NCBI GenBank assembly: GCA_045565285.1
Contig: JBJLFR010000028.1
Coordinates: forward strand, 1-38,348
Direction of reading: 5' to 3'
Source: CACIIZ01 sp045565285
GTDB taxonomy: Bacteria > Pseudomonadota > Alphaproteobacteria > Rhodobacterales > Rhodobacteraceae
DNA length: 38,348 nt
In this document: piece after piece, positions 24,091 to 32,633 of the stretch
Layout: each line of letters begins with the position of its first letter
How positions within the stretch are numbered: position 1 is the stretch's first letter
Notes under the pieces: generated by a model
Databases searched by the model: none
What the model was told of the DNA's origin: nothing
The model's input: only the letters and a program-made list of their open reading frames with translations
Made by a program: the position numbers and the translations under genes

Positions 24091-25752
24091 TCACCGGTCT
24101 TTTGTTTCCCAATTAGCATTAATCCAAGGTTCATAATTGGACTTAGGTAAAACACCCTTCCCCATAATATGATCTGAAGCTTTTTCAGCAGTCATTATAG
24201 TTGGCCCGTTTAAATTCCCATTAGTAATATTGGGGAATATTGAACTATCTACAACTCTAAGATTCTTTGCTCCTATAACATTACATTCCTCATCTACAAC
24301 TGATGTAGGGTCACTTGTAGAACCCATTTTACAAGTACCACATGGATGATAAGCACTTTCTACATGATCTTTTATAAAATCATCAAGTTCTTCATTAGTC
24401 TTACAATTTCCTCCCGGTTGAATTTCTTTTCCTTTAAATTCCTTAAAAGCATTTTGATTAAAAATTTCTCTCGTAATTCTTACGCAATGTCTAAAATCAA
24501 TCCAATCCTGCTCATGAGACATATAATTAAATTTAATAGAAGGGGATATATTAGGATTACTTGATTTAAGACTAATCTGACCTCTAGAAGAAGAGCGCAT
24601 TGGACCTACATGCGCTTGCCAACTATGAGAAGAAGCAGAAGTTTTTCCATCATATCTTACTGCTAAGGGTAAAAAATGAAATTGGATATTAGGGTATTCC
24701 ACGCCTAATCTTGATCTTATAAATGCAGCACTTTCAAAATGATTAGATGTTCCATGACCCTTTTTTGCAATCAACCACTGTAGACCAATTTTAGCTTTAG
24801 AAACTAAATTCCAGTATTTATAAAGCGTTATTGGTTTTAGACATTCTTGTTGAATATAAACTTCAAGGTGGTCTTGAAGGTTTTTCCCTACTCCTGAACG
24901 ATTAATTAATGGATTAATGCCTAACTCTTTTAAATCAGCAGCAGGACCTATCCCAGATAATAATAATAATCGAGGAGAGTTTATAGATGAAGCAGAAATG
25001 ATTATTTCTTTCTTAGCGTAATATGTTTTTTTATTTCCTTTGAAATTAACTTCAACTCCTATTGCTTTAAGTCCATCAAAAATTATCCTTTCTACATAAC
25101 ATCTTTGAAGTTTTAAATTATTCCTTTTTAATGCTGGTTTAAGATATGCGTTAGCCGTAGACCATCTTCTTCCTTTATAAATAGTTTGTTCCATTACACC
25201 AAATCCCTCTTGTTTATAACCGTTATAGTCTGATGTAATTTCAAAACCAGCTTCATTACCAGCTTTTACAAATGCTTTGAATAAAGGGTTTTTTTGATCC
25301 CCTCTAGAGATATGAAGTGGGCCAGAAAACCCACGGAATTTTTTTGACTCAGAATCTATTTCTCCATGCCAAGTTTCCATTTTTTTGAAATATGGTAATA
25401 CGTCAGCATAAGACCATCCTCTGGCACCTGACTGAGCCCAATTATCAAAATCTCTTGCATGACCACGTACAAAGACCATTCCATTAATAGATGAAGATCC
25501 CCCAATAACATTACCTCTTGGTGTAGCTAATCTTCGATTGTTCAAATTAGGTTCAGGGTCAGATGTAAATCCCCAATCATATTTTTTCATGTTCATAGGA
25601 TAAGACAATGCTGCTGGCATTTGTATTAAAGGGCTCTGGTCAGACCCACCATTTTCAAGTAGTAGGATTTTACTTTTGCTATCTTCAGAAATCCTATTTC
25701 CTAAAACACATCCAGCAGATCCAGCACCGATTATGATATAGTCAGCATCCAA
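24091..25752 (-). CDS. GMC-family FAD oxidoreductase, choline dehydrogenase-like
   Basis: A 553-residue flavoenzyme of the glucose-methanol-choline family. The FAD Rossmann motif is YIIIGAGSAGCVLGNRIS at residues 5-22. GMC signature 1 is seen in PRGNVIGGSSSINGMVFVRG and signature 2 in ASSINSPRLLLLSGIGP. The catalytic region is SAYHPCGTCKMGS with the histidine, and NLNGPTIMTAEKAS with the asparagine. Length matches choline and alcohol dehydrogenases of this family. The start is TTG at 25750-25752. It diverges from the DAO-type flavoprotein gene with 78 nt between them. Substrate is an alcohol or amino-alcohol, not identified. Confidence 0.9.
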   Translation of the reverse strand: MDADYIIIGAGSAGCVLGNRISEDSKSKILLLENGGSDQSPLIQMPAALSYPMNMKKYDWGFTSDPEPNLNNRRLATPRGNVIGGSSSINGMVFVRGHARDFDNWAQSGARGWSYADVLPYFKKMETWHGEIDSESKKFRGFSGPLHISRGDQKNPLFKAFVKAGNEAGFEITSDYNGYKQEGFGVMEQTIYKGRRWSTANAYLKPALKRNNLKLQRCYVERIIFDGLKAIGVEVNFKGNKKTYYAKKEIIISASSINSPRLLLLSGIGPAADLKELGINPLINRSGVGKNLQDHLEVYIQQECLKPITLYKYWNLVSKAKIGLQWLIAKKGHGTSNHFESAAFIRSRLGVEYPNIQFHFLPLAVRYDGKTSASSHSWQAHVGPMRSSSRGQISLKSSNPNISPSIKFNYMSHEQDWIDFRHCVRITREIFNQNAFKEFKGKEIQPGGNCKTNEELDDFIKDHVESAYHPCGTCKMGSTSDPTSVVDEECNVIGAKNLRVVDSSIFPNITNGNLNGPTIMTAEKASDHIMGKGVLPKSNYEPWINANWETKDR

Positions 25753-25830
25753 TGAGATTCTCTCTAATAAAAAGTTTTAAAATCATGGTTATAATGTATT
25801 AATTAAACGAGAAATCCTTTTTATATATCT

Positions 25831-27045
25831 ATGCAACTTAATAAAACAGAATATAACCCAAAACTCAATTCTTATGATGTAGTAATTGCAGGTGGAGCAA
25901 TGATTGGGACGGCAATAGCTTGGTTCTTAATTTCCAATAAAGATTTCAAAGGAAAAATATTAGTTGTTGAGAAAGATCCATCACTAGAATTTTCAAGTAC
26001 TTCACGCACCAATAATAGTATAAGACAACAGTTTTCCAGTAAACTCAATATAGAAATTTCTAAATTTTCTTCTAATTATATTTTAAATTTCAAATCATAT
26101 ATGGAAAACGATGAGAGAATCTCTGAAATTATGTTTAATAAAATAGGTTATTTATACCTGGCTGATGATATTAATAAAATAAAGCTCTTGAAGCAAAATC
26201 AAAAACTACAAAACTCTCTGAATATTCCAACCAAAATTTATGATCCACAGAAATTACTAGAAAAATTTCCTTATCTTAATGTTACAAATCTAGCTGGAGG
26301 GAGTTACAACAATCACAATGAAGGATACTTTGATTCCAGCACAATTCTTAGTTGGTGGAAGAAAAAGTCTGCTGAAAAAGGTGTTGAATTCATTAAGAAT
26401 GAAGTTGTTAGAATAATTTTAGATTCAAAAAAAATTAATGCTATATCCCTTAAAGATGGATCTAATCTAAATGTAGGAAATTTTGTTAATGCTACAGGTA
26501 CAAAAGCATCAAATTTTGATAAAAATCATTTTCTTAAAATACCAGTTGAGCCAAGAAAAAGGTATACCTTTATTTTTAAGTCTGAAATGAAAATAAAAAA
26601 TTCTTTACCACTTATAATAGACCCAACTGGTATTCATTTCCGTTCTGATGGCGATCAATTTTTGTGTGGCTGTGCACCAGAACTTGATAATGCCGCAGCA
26701 TATGACGACTTTACAATCGATTATGAATTGTGGGAGGAAAAAATATGGCCAATTTTAGCTAATAGAGTCCCAAATTTTGAAAAAATAAAATTAGTAAATG
26801 CATGGGCAGGACATTATGCGTTCAATACTTTTGATCAAAATGGTATAATAGGATCACACCCAGAATTTTTAAACTTTTATTTTGCTAATGGATTTTCAGG
26901 GCATGGTTTACAACAAAGTCCAGCCATTGGGAGAGCACTTAGTGAAAAAATTATATATAAAAAATACAAATCCTTAGATTTAACCCCACTGAGCCCACAA
27001 AGATTAATTGAAAAAAAACCTTATTTGGAGAAAGCTATAATATAA
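25831..27045 (+). CDS. DAO-type FAD-dependent oxidoreductase
   Basis: A 404-residue flavoprotein with the D-amino-acid oxidase/sarcosine-oxidase fold. Seen are the FAD motif YDVVIAGGAMIGTAIAWFL (residues about 14-32), the glutamate in LVVEKDP, STSRTNNSIRQQFS, the substrate-domain FPYLNVTNLAGGSYN, and the C-terminal FYFANGFSGHGLQQSPAIGR that closes over FAD. The last motif is typical of the sarcosine or dimethylglycine dehydrogenase-like group and of FAD-dependent oxidoreductase-domain (FOXRED1-like) proteins. It likely oxidises an N-methyl or secondary amino acid. Its stop is directly followed by the ATG of the next gene. Confidence 0.87.
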   Translation: MQLNKTEYNPKLNSYDVVIAGGAMIGTAIAWFLISNKDFKGKILVVEKDPSLEFSSTSRTNNSIRQQFSSKLNIEISKFSSNYILNFKSYMENDERISEIMFNKIGYLYLADDINKIKLLKQNQKLQNSLNIPTKIYDPQKLLEKFPYLNVTNLAGGSYNNHNEGYFDSSTILSWWKKKSAEKGVEFIKNEVVRIILDSKKINAISLKDGSNLNVGNFVNATGTKASNFDKNHFLKIPVEPRKRYTFIFKSEMKIKNSLPLIIDPTGIHFRSDGDQFLCGCAPELDNAAAYDDFTIDYELWEEKIWPILANRVPNFEKIKLVNAWAGHYAFNTFDQNGIIGSHPEFLNFYFANGFSGHGLQQSPAIGRALSEKIIYKKYKSLDLTPLSPQRLIEKKPYLEKAII

Positions 27046-27891
27046 ATGAAAAAGTATAATAAAATAGTACTTACAGGAGCATCAGGAAGACTTGGATCTT
27101 ATTTAAGAGAACCTCTTTCAAAAATTACAAAAAAATTAGTTTCAACCGATAAAATTAAAATTGGGAAAACCCTGAACAATGAGGTGTTTAAAAAACTAAA
27201 ACTCGAAAATTTCAAAGACGTTAACAAAATCTTGAAAAAAACAGATATCTTAGTTCATTTTGGGGCTTATTCAAATGAAGGACCATTTCAAGAGATATTA
27301 GAATCTAACATTTTAGGAGCATATAATATATGGAAATGTGCCGAAAAGAATAAAATAAAAAGAGTAATTTTTGCAAGTTCCATACATTCTGTTGGTATGT
27401 ATAAGGTTAACCAAACCATAGATCATAAAGTAATGCAAAAACCTGATACTTTTTACGGTCTTTCAAAAAGTTTTGGTGAAAATATTGCCCAAATGTACTG
27501 GGATAAGTGTGGAATTGAATGCCTTTGTATTAGAATTTTATCTTGTGCAAAAGTTACATCAAAAAGGTCACTAAGTACTTGGCTTTCCTATGATGACTTA
27601 ATTCGCATAGTAATCCAATCCATAAAAATGAAAAAATTAGGTTTTGAAATTATCTATGGTGTTTCAAAAAATAAACGATCAACAATTAATAATACAAATG
27701 CAACAAAAAAACTTAATATTAAAATTACAGATGATGCTGAAAAGTTTGTGAATAAGTTAGAAAAAAATGTGAATATGAAAAAAAATAAACCAGGGGATCA
27801 ATACCTAGGCGGACCTTTTTCAATTGCAAAATTAGAAAGTGATGCAATGTCATCTATGAAAATAATTAATGATAAGAAAACAATAGATTAA
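27046..27891 (+). CDS. NAD-dependent epimerase/dehydratase (extended SDR)
   Basis: A 281-residue extended short-chain dehydrogenase. The nucleotide-binding motif is VLTGASGRLGSYL (residues about 8-20), a serine-containing strand is FASSIHSVGMY, and the catalytic pair lies in FYGLSKSFGENIAQMY (Y-x-x-x-K). The D-I-L-V-H-F-G-A-Y strand and the C-terminal text resemble uronate dehydrogenase and related sugar oxidoreductases. It starts at the base after the DAO-gene stop, so the two are coupled. It converges with moeA, with 3 nt between the stops. The sugar or acid substrate is unknown. Confidence 0.85.
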   Translation: MKKYNKIVLTGASGRLGSYLREPLSKITKKLVSTDKIKIGKTLNNEVFKKLKLENFKDVNKILKKTDILVHFGAYSNEGPFQEILESNILGAYNIWKCAEKNKIKRVIFASSIHSVGMYKVNQTIDHKVMQKPDTFYGLSKSFGENIAQMYWDKCGIECLCIRILSCAKVTSKRSLSTWLSYDDLIRIVIQSIKMKKLGFEIIYGVSKNKRSTINNTNATKKLNIKITDDAEKFVNKLEKNVNMKKNKPGDQYLGGPFSIAKLESDAMSSMKIINDKKTID

Positions 27892-27894
27892 TCT

Positions 27895-29160
27895 TTAAAT
27901 CCCATAGTTTGAATAAGGAATAAAATTCAAACTATCACCTTTATTAATTTCTATTGCATCTTCAGATAGTTCTAATAGACCTGTAGACCAACTCAATCCA
28001 GAAATTCTCCCAGAACCTTCAGATTTAAAAATATCAAGATTTCCTCTTTCATTAATTCTAGCACGTAAGTATTCTTTTCTACCAGCACGCTTTTTTTTAA
28101 AAAAATTTGAAGAAACTTTAAATTTTAGTGGTTCTTTCCACCCTGCACCTCCCATAAGAGACATTGAAGGATAAAAAAATATAAGCGAGCAAACAAAAGC
28201 TGCAACTGGGTTTCCTGGTAATCCAAAAACTGGCATTTTATTCCAGAGACCTAAACTTAAGGGTCTTCCCGGCTTTATAGCAATACGCCATTCATAAAGC
28301 TCTCCTTCCTCCTTTATCATACGTGATAAATAATCTGCTTTTCCAGCAGAAGCACCCCCCGAAGTCAGAAGTACATCACAATTTTTTGAAGCATAATTTA
28401 ATTTAGCTTTTATTTTATCATAATTATCCTTCTCAATACCCAAATCAATTACATCACAACCCCACTTAGACACTAATGAAGATAATAAAGGTCTATTAGA
28501 ATCAAAAATCATTCCTTCAGATAATTTTTTTATATCAATTGAAGGATCTATAATTTCGTCACCTGTTGACAATATACCTACTTTTAGGGGCTCATAAGCA
28601 TGAACACATTTTACTCCAGCAGCAACTAGTAAAGCTAAATCTTGAACTTTAACTCTATGACCTTTTTCAAAAAGTAACTCCCCTTTTTTAACATCTTCTC
28701 CAGCTAGCCTGGTATTACTTCCTTTTTTTAATTTGCCTTTAAAATATATTTGGTCTTTATTTAAAGTAACATCCTCATTCAATATTACTGTGTTTACTCC
28801 TTTAGGTAATTTTGCTCCTGTCATTATCCTTATAGCAAAGCGATTAGGCACGACATCAATGAGCGCTTCTCCTGCATAAGCAACTTTTGATAATAGACTA
28901 AAGCTATTGTCATCTGACAGACTTTCACAATTAAAACCATATCCATCTACTGCTGAATTTGAAAAAGTTGGATTTGAAATTAGTGCATAAGTAGGCTGAG
29001 AAATTATAAAGCCTTCTGACTTTTCTACTGGTATAAACTTTTCCTTTGATAAGATTTGAAGACCGCTTTTTAATTTTTCTAACGCAGTATCTACAGGGCA
29101 CCAATCGACTCCCTTCGGCAATGCGAAGCAGTTATCTTTAATTGTACTAGACTCACTCAT
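27895..29160 (-). CDS. moeA: molybdopterin molybdenumtransferase
   Basis: A 421-residue MoeA, which inserts molybdate (or tungstate) into adenylylated molybdopterin. Domain markers are SNSAVDGYGF near residue 67, the IRIMTGAKLPKGVNTVI block, VKKGELLFEKGHRV, the MPT-binding VGILSTGDEI (residues about 210-219), LLTSGGASAGKADYL, KPGRPLSLG and GLPGNPVAAFVCSLIFF. Domain IV follows to the C-terminus. It overlaps the mobB stop by 4 nt and is the last gene of the fdhD-mobA-mobB-moeA operon. Confidence 0.94.
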   Translation of the reverse strand: MSESSTIKDNCFALPKGVDWCPVDTALEKLKSGLQILSKEKFIPVEKSEGFIISQPTYALISNPTFSNSAVDGYGFNCESLSDDNSFSLLSKVAYAGEALIDVVPNRFAIRIMTGAKLPKGVNTVILNEDVTLNKDQIYFKGKLKKGSNTRLAGEDVKKGELLFEKGHRVKVQDLALLVAAGVKCVHAYEPLKVGILSTGDEIIDPSIDIKKLSEGMIFDSNRPLLSSLVSKWGCDVIDLGIEKDNYDKIKAKLNYASKNCDVLLTSGGASAGKADYLSRMIKEEGELYEWRIAIKPGRPLSLGLWNKMPVFGLPGNPVAAFVCSLIFFYPSMSLMGGAGWKEPLKFKVSSNFFKKKRAGRKEYLRARINERGNLDIFKSEGSGRISGLSWSTGLLELSEDAIEINKGDSLNFIPYSNYGI

Positions 29161-29663
29161 TTTAAGTTAACTTTTTTTAGTATAAAATCTGCTATCTTAG
29201 AGATTTCATCCAAATGAAAAATTGGTAATGAGGCATCTGTAATTTTATAATCGGTAGCAATTGCTAATATACTTTCATCAGTTTTATGTATTGGTGTCTT
29301 TTTATTTTCTCTCCTAATAACTTCAATTTTATTGTGTCTTTCTTCTTTAAATCCTTCAACCAGTATCAAATCAGTTTGTGATAAACTATTAACCAAAAAA
29401 TCAAAATCCTTTTCAGGTTTATCCTTTAATTCATGCATAAGAGCCCATCTTTTTCTAGATGCTAGTATTACTTCTTTTGCGCCTGCCTTCCTATGTCTAA
29501 AACTATCTGTACCTTCATGATCTATATCAAAAGAATGATGTGCATGCTTAATAGTTGATATTTGATATCCTTTATCCGTCAAGTATTGAACCAATTTTTC
29601 AACTAAAGTGGTTTTACCAGAATTTTTCCAACCCACGATTCCAAAAATATTTTTATTTTTCAT
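29157..29663 (-). CDS. mobB: molybdopterin-guanine dinucleotide biosynthesis adapter
   Basis: A 168-residue P-loop GTPase of the MobB family, which helps MobA make the guanine dinucleotide form of the cofactor. Walker A is GWKNSGKTTLVEKLV (residues 11-25), then STIKHAHHSFDIDHEGTDS, FRHRKAGAKEVILAS and LILVEGFKEERHNKIEVIRR, all standard. It overlaps both neighbours by 4 nt, so the four genes are translationally coupled. The bis-MGD cofactor it helps build is the form used by formate dehydrogenases. Confidence 0.94.
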   Translation of the reverse strand: MKNKNIFGIVGWKNSGKTTLVEKLVQYLTDKGYQISTIKHAHHSFDIDHEGTDSFRHRKAGAKEVILASRKRWALMHELKDKPEKDFDFLVNSLSQTDLILVEGFKEERHNKIEVIRRENKKTPIHKTDESILAIATDYKITDASLPIFHLDEISKIADFILKKVNLK

Positions 29664-30292
29664 AAAAGACCTTGTTGTAATCTGTAATTTGCTTTTTCCA
29701 AATCGTCAGGAGTGTTGATATTAAAAAATGGATCATCTAATTCATTATTAATATCAAAATAACAATAATCTAATTTAAATTTCTTAGCCCACTTCATTAT
29801 TTTTCGTGTATCACCTGCTAATTCTTTTCTTAAATCATTCTTAAGATCTACTTCCCAAATACCAAAAGTTGGATGTTTGAATATATCATCAGTATTTAAA
29901 ATTCTAGATGCAGCAATTCCAATATTTAGTTTTTGATTTTTGACCAAAGAATATAATCTATGAATGAAGTCTTCTGGCATAAAGGGAGAGTCTGCTGTAA
30001 CAGTTGCTATATATTTGTATTTATTTTTAAAAGCCCAATCCATTCCTGCTAAAATACCAGAAAGTGGACCCAGAAACCCTTCCATACTATCTGAAACGAT
30101 CGGTAGCTCATAATCTGGAAATCGAGAATTATCTCCATTTATATTAATAGCTAAAGAACTTACTTGTGGTAAAATTTTATCAATAACCCTTTTAATAATT
30201 GTTTTTTCACCCAACTCAAGTAAACCTTTATCACCACCACCCATTCTTCTTGAAAGGCCACCAGCTAGTATTATTCCAGGAATATCATCCAT
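29660..30292 (-). CDS. mobA: molybdenum cofactor guanylyltransferase
   Basis: A protein of about 210 residues that attaches GMP to the molybdopterin cofactor. The nucleotide-binding start IILAGGLSRRMGGGDKGLLE lies at residues 6-25, followed by GPLSGILAGMDW, TVTADSPFMPEDF with the metal-binding aspartate, and NINTPDDLEKA at the C-terminus. The ATG at 30290-30292 puts the motif at the usual distance from the N-terminus. A TTG eight codons upstream would overlap the fdhD stop by 4 nt, as elsewhere in this operon, and cannot be excluded. Confidence 0.93.
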   Translation of the reverse strand: MDDIPGIILAGGLSRRMGGGDKGLLELGEKTIIKRVIDKILPQVSSLAININGDNSRFPDYELPIVSDSMEGFLGPLSGILAGMDWAFKNKYKYIATVTADSPFMPEDFIHRLYSLVKNQKLNIGIAASRILNTDDIFKHPTFGIWEVDLKNDLRKELAGDTRKIMKWAKKFKLDYCYFDINNELDDPFFNINTPDDLEKANYRLQQGLL

Positions 30293-30312
30293 AATTTTTC
30301 CAGAGTTGGAGG

Positions 30313-31170
30313 TCAATCTTTATTGTTTATATCCACATCATAAACGAGGCGATTTTCACCACTTAAACAGACAAACCTTTTCCCTCTCAACCTTCCAATT
30401 AATGTCATGTTAGTTAATTTTGCCAATTCTACTCCCCAAGCAGTAAATCCAGATCTAGATACTAAGGCAGGGATACCCATATTTGCACACTTTACTACCA
30501 TTTCAGATGTTAATCTTCCAGTAGTATATAAAATTTTGTCATCAGGAGTGGTTTTTGTCGTAAATAACCAGCCAGCAACTTTGTCTACAGCATTATGTCT
30601 ACCAACATCTTCCATATATACCAGTGCTTTATCTTCACGACAAAGAACAGTACCATGAATTGCTCCTACCTCTAAATAAAGACTATTCATCTGATTGATT
30701 GCTTTTGCTAAATCATATAACCAGGAAATTTTTATTCTACTTTCAGGAAGTACTATTTCTTCAACACTTTCCATCATATCGCCAAAGACTGTACCTACTG
30801 CACAACCACTAGTCCTAATTTTTTTCTTTATTTTTTGTTCATAATTACTTTCTTTTTCTGTTCTAACTATAACTGTTCTTGTTTCATCGTCATAATCTAT
30901 ACCAGTTATTTTTTCATTATCTTTTATTAATTTTTGATTTTTTAAAAACCCTAATGCTAAATATTTGGGATGATCACCAATAGTCATCGCAGTAACTATT
31001 TCTTGTGAATTAAGATAAATTGAAAGAGGTCTTTCTTCTATTACTTCAAGTTCACTAGTCTGTCCAAGATGATCTTTCCCAGTTACTTTAGAAACTAAGC
31101 TTTTGTCATCTATATTAGGACCAATTATAATATTACTTAAATTATTTTTGATACTCAATTTTTTTCCCAA
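30313..31170 (-). CDS. fdhD: formate dehydrogenase accessory sulfurtransferase
   Basis: A protein of about 285 residues of the FdhD family, which moves sulfur from a cysteine desulfurase onto the Mo/W-bis-MGD cofactor so that formate dehydrogenase becomes active. Conserved parts are ERPLSIYLNSQEIVTAM, MTIGDHPKYLALGFL, RTSGCAVGTVFGD (cysteine at about residue 123), EVGAIHGTVLC, YMEDVGRHNAVDKVAG, LYTTGRLTSEMVVKCANMGI and SRSGFTAWGVELA. The usual C-x-x-C pair is reduced to one cysteine. The start is TTG at 31168-31170 or a second TTG at 31156-31158, since no ATG precedes the conserved core. It heads the cofactor operon. Confidence 0.93.
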   Translation of the reverse strand: MGKKLSIKNNLSNIIIGPNIDDKSLVSKVTGKDHLGQTSELEVIEERPLSIYLNSQEIVTAMTIGDHPKYLALGFLKNQKLIKDNEKITGIDYDDETRTVIVRTEKESNYEQKIKKKIRTSGCAVGTVFGDMMESVEEIVLPESRIKISWLYDLAKAINQMNSLYLEVGAIHGTVLCREDKALVYMEDVGRHNAVDKVAGWLFTTKTTPDDKILYTTGRLTSEMVVKCANMGIPALVSRSGFTAWGVELAKLTNMTLIGRLRGKRFVCLSGENRLVYDVDINNKD

Positions 31171-31224
31171 AAAAGATTATTTTTTTAAGATATTATGGAC
31201 TTAAAGCAGTAACAACAAAAAAAA

Positions 31225-32457
31225 CTAATTTTTGTCACTTTCTTTTTTCGAGGGATTTAAAAATTTTCCAAAAATTAATGATGTTCTTGGTAAATACATA
31301 TATGGCGTCTTTTCGGTGACCGACGGTCTAGCCATCATTCTAATTCCACCTATAACAGAAAGTAGTATATGAGCAATAGATAAAAAAATGAACAATGCAG
31401 ACGGACCAAAAAAGTCGATTAAAGTAGAACTTAATAATGGACTAACTATTGATCCCAAACCAAAAATAAAAATCAAGGAAGCTGCCAAGTCTACATACTT
31501 ATCGTTCTCGGCAAAATCATTCGCATGCGCAGCAGCTACAGAAAAAATTGGGAATGTCGCAAAACCAAATAAAAAGGAGCATAGATATATATAAAAAACA
31601 AACTGAGATGCAATCACAGACAGTATGATTGAAATGGTGGCAGCAGAAAGTGATAGAAAAATAAGAACCCACCTCCGATCAAATAAATCAGCTAACCGTC
31701 CAACAGGTAGTTGGGCAATCAACCCCCCAAAAAGAAATACTGTCATCAAAATAGCTATTTCTTCTTTTATTAACCCAATTTCATTTCCATAAATAGGTGC
31801 CACCATTCGTATTGATGATCCAGTTAACCCAGCTACTATTACAGCTGAAAATGCAAGTGGAGAAAGTTTAAATGAAGATATAACTCTTAACCTTGGAGAT
31901 TTCGGAATATCAGGAACTACCCTTGTTGTTAATGTAAGTGGAAACAAACAAAGGCAGAAGAAAACAGCTATTAAATTATAGCTAATAAAGGATGTTGGAT
32001 CTAAAAAACCAATTAAGAACTGAGCTACCATTTGAGAACCTAAATCGGCTAATCTATATACTCCAAAAACTGATCCTCTTGATTGTCTATCTACTTTTGA
32101 GTTTAGCCATGCTTCAATTACTGTAAAACAACCTGCTATGGTAATTCCATTTCCAATTCTGAGAAAACTCCAAAAATATGCATCAACAATAATTGGATGT
32201 AATAAACAACCTATTGCCCCTATTGACGCCAGAACTGCAAAGGTTCGAATATGACCTATCTGCCCCATTAATTGTGGAGTTATCCAACACCCAATCAAAA
32301 AACCTAAAAAATGTGAGGAGCCTAGTAACCCTATCTCAGTACTTGAAAAAGAAGCATCAATACCTGCTAAAGCGTCTAAGGGAGCAATTGCTCCATTACC
32401 AAGTTGCAGAAAGATAGTAGAAACTATAAGGGCTGAAAAAGATAACAGAAGTCCCAC
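31225..32457 (-). CDS. MFS transporter
   Basis: A 410-residue major facilitator with twelve predicted membrane segments. The cytoplasmic loop motif GRLADLFDRRWVLI between segments 8 and 9 is a good copy of the MFS G-x-x-x-D-R-x-G-R-R type, and NGITIAGCFTVIEAWLNSKV with RGSVFGVYRLADLGSQM resembles the YcaD-like subgroup. Start is GTG at 32455-32457, preceded by AGGAAG. The gene lies 54 nt upstream of fdhD on the same strand and could be co-transcribed with the cofactor operon, but there is no functional hint for its substrate. Confidence 0.87.
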   Translation of the reverse strand: MGLLLSFSALIVSTIFLQLGNGAIAPLDALAGIDASFSSTEIGLLGSSHFLGFLIGCWITPQLMGQIGHIRTFAVLASIGAIGCLLHPIIVDAYFWSFLRIGNGITIAGCFTVIEAWLNSKVDRQSRGSVFGVYRLADLGSQMVAQFLIGFLDPTSFISYNLIAVFFCLCLFPLTLTTRVVPDIPKSPRLRVISSFKLSPLAFSAVIVAGLTGSSIRMVAPIYGNEIGLIKEEIAILMTVFLFGGLIAQLPVGRLADLFDRRWVLIFLSLSAATISIILSVIASQFVFYIYLCSFLFGFATFPIFSVAAAHANDFAENDKYVDLAASLIFIFGLGSIVSPLLSSTLIDFFGPSALFIFLSIAHILLSVIGGIRMMARPSVTEKTPYMYLPRTSLIFGKFLNPSKKESDKN

Positions 32458-32520
32458 TTAATTCTTCCTATTTAAATTGATTAATTTAGATAATTTAAAT
32501 GCTGAATGGAACTTTTATTG

Positions 32521-32548
32521 CTTAGTGTCAATAAAAATAATCACTAAG
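32521..32548. terminator. 7-bp hairpin between binding-protein and MFS genes
   Basis: CTTAGTG (32521-32527) pairs with CACTAAG (32542-32548) around a 14-nt A/T loop. It lies in the 176-nt gap between the NMT1-type binding-protein gene and the MFS gene, downstream of a stronger stem at 32591-32616. It may be a second terminator; no U tract is clear. Confidence 0.3.
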
Positions 32549-32590
32549 TCAAAAATAAAAGAAGAAAAATTAATTTACAAATAAAATTGA

Positions 32591-32616
32591 AGGGGTACTT
32601 AAAATACCATACCCCT
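32591..32616 (-). terminator. terminator after the NMT1-type binding-protein gene
   Basis: AGGGGTA (32591-32597) pairs with TACCCCT (32610-32616), giving a GC-containing 7-bp stem 17 nt past the stop of the binding-protein gene. On the minus strand it is followed by TCAATTTTATTTG, a loose U-rich tail. It probably ends the pyrimidine-transporter transcript. Confidence 0.6.
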
Positions 32617-32633
32617 CACAATTGGCGTTAAAT

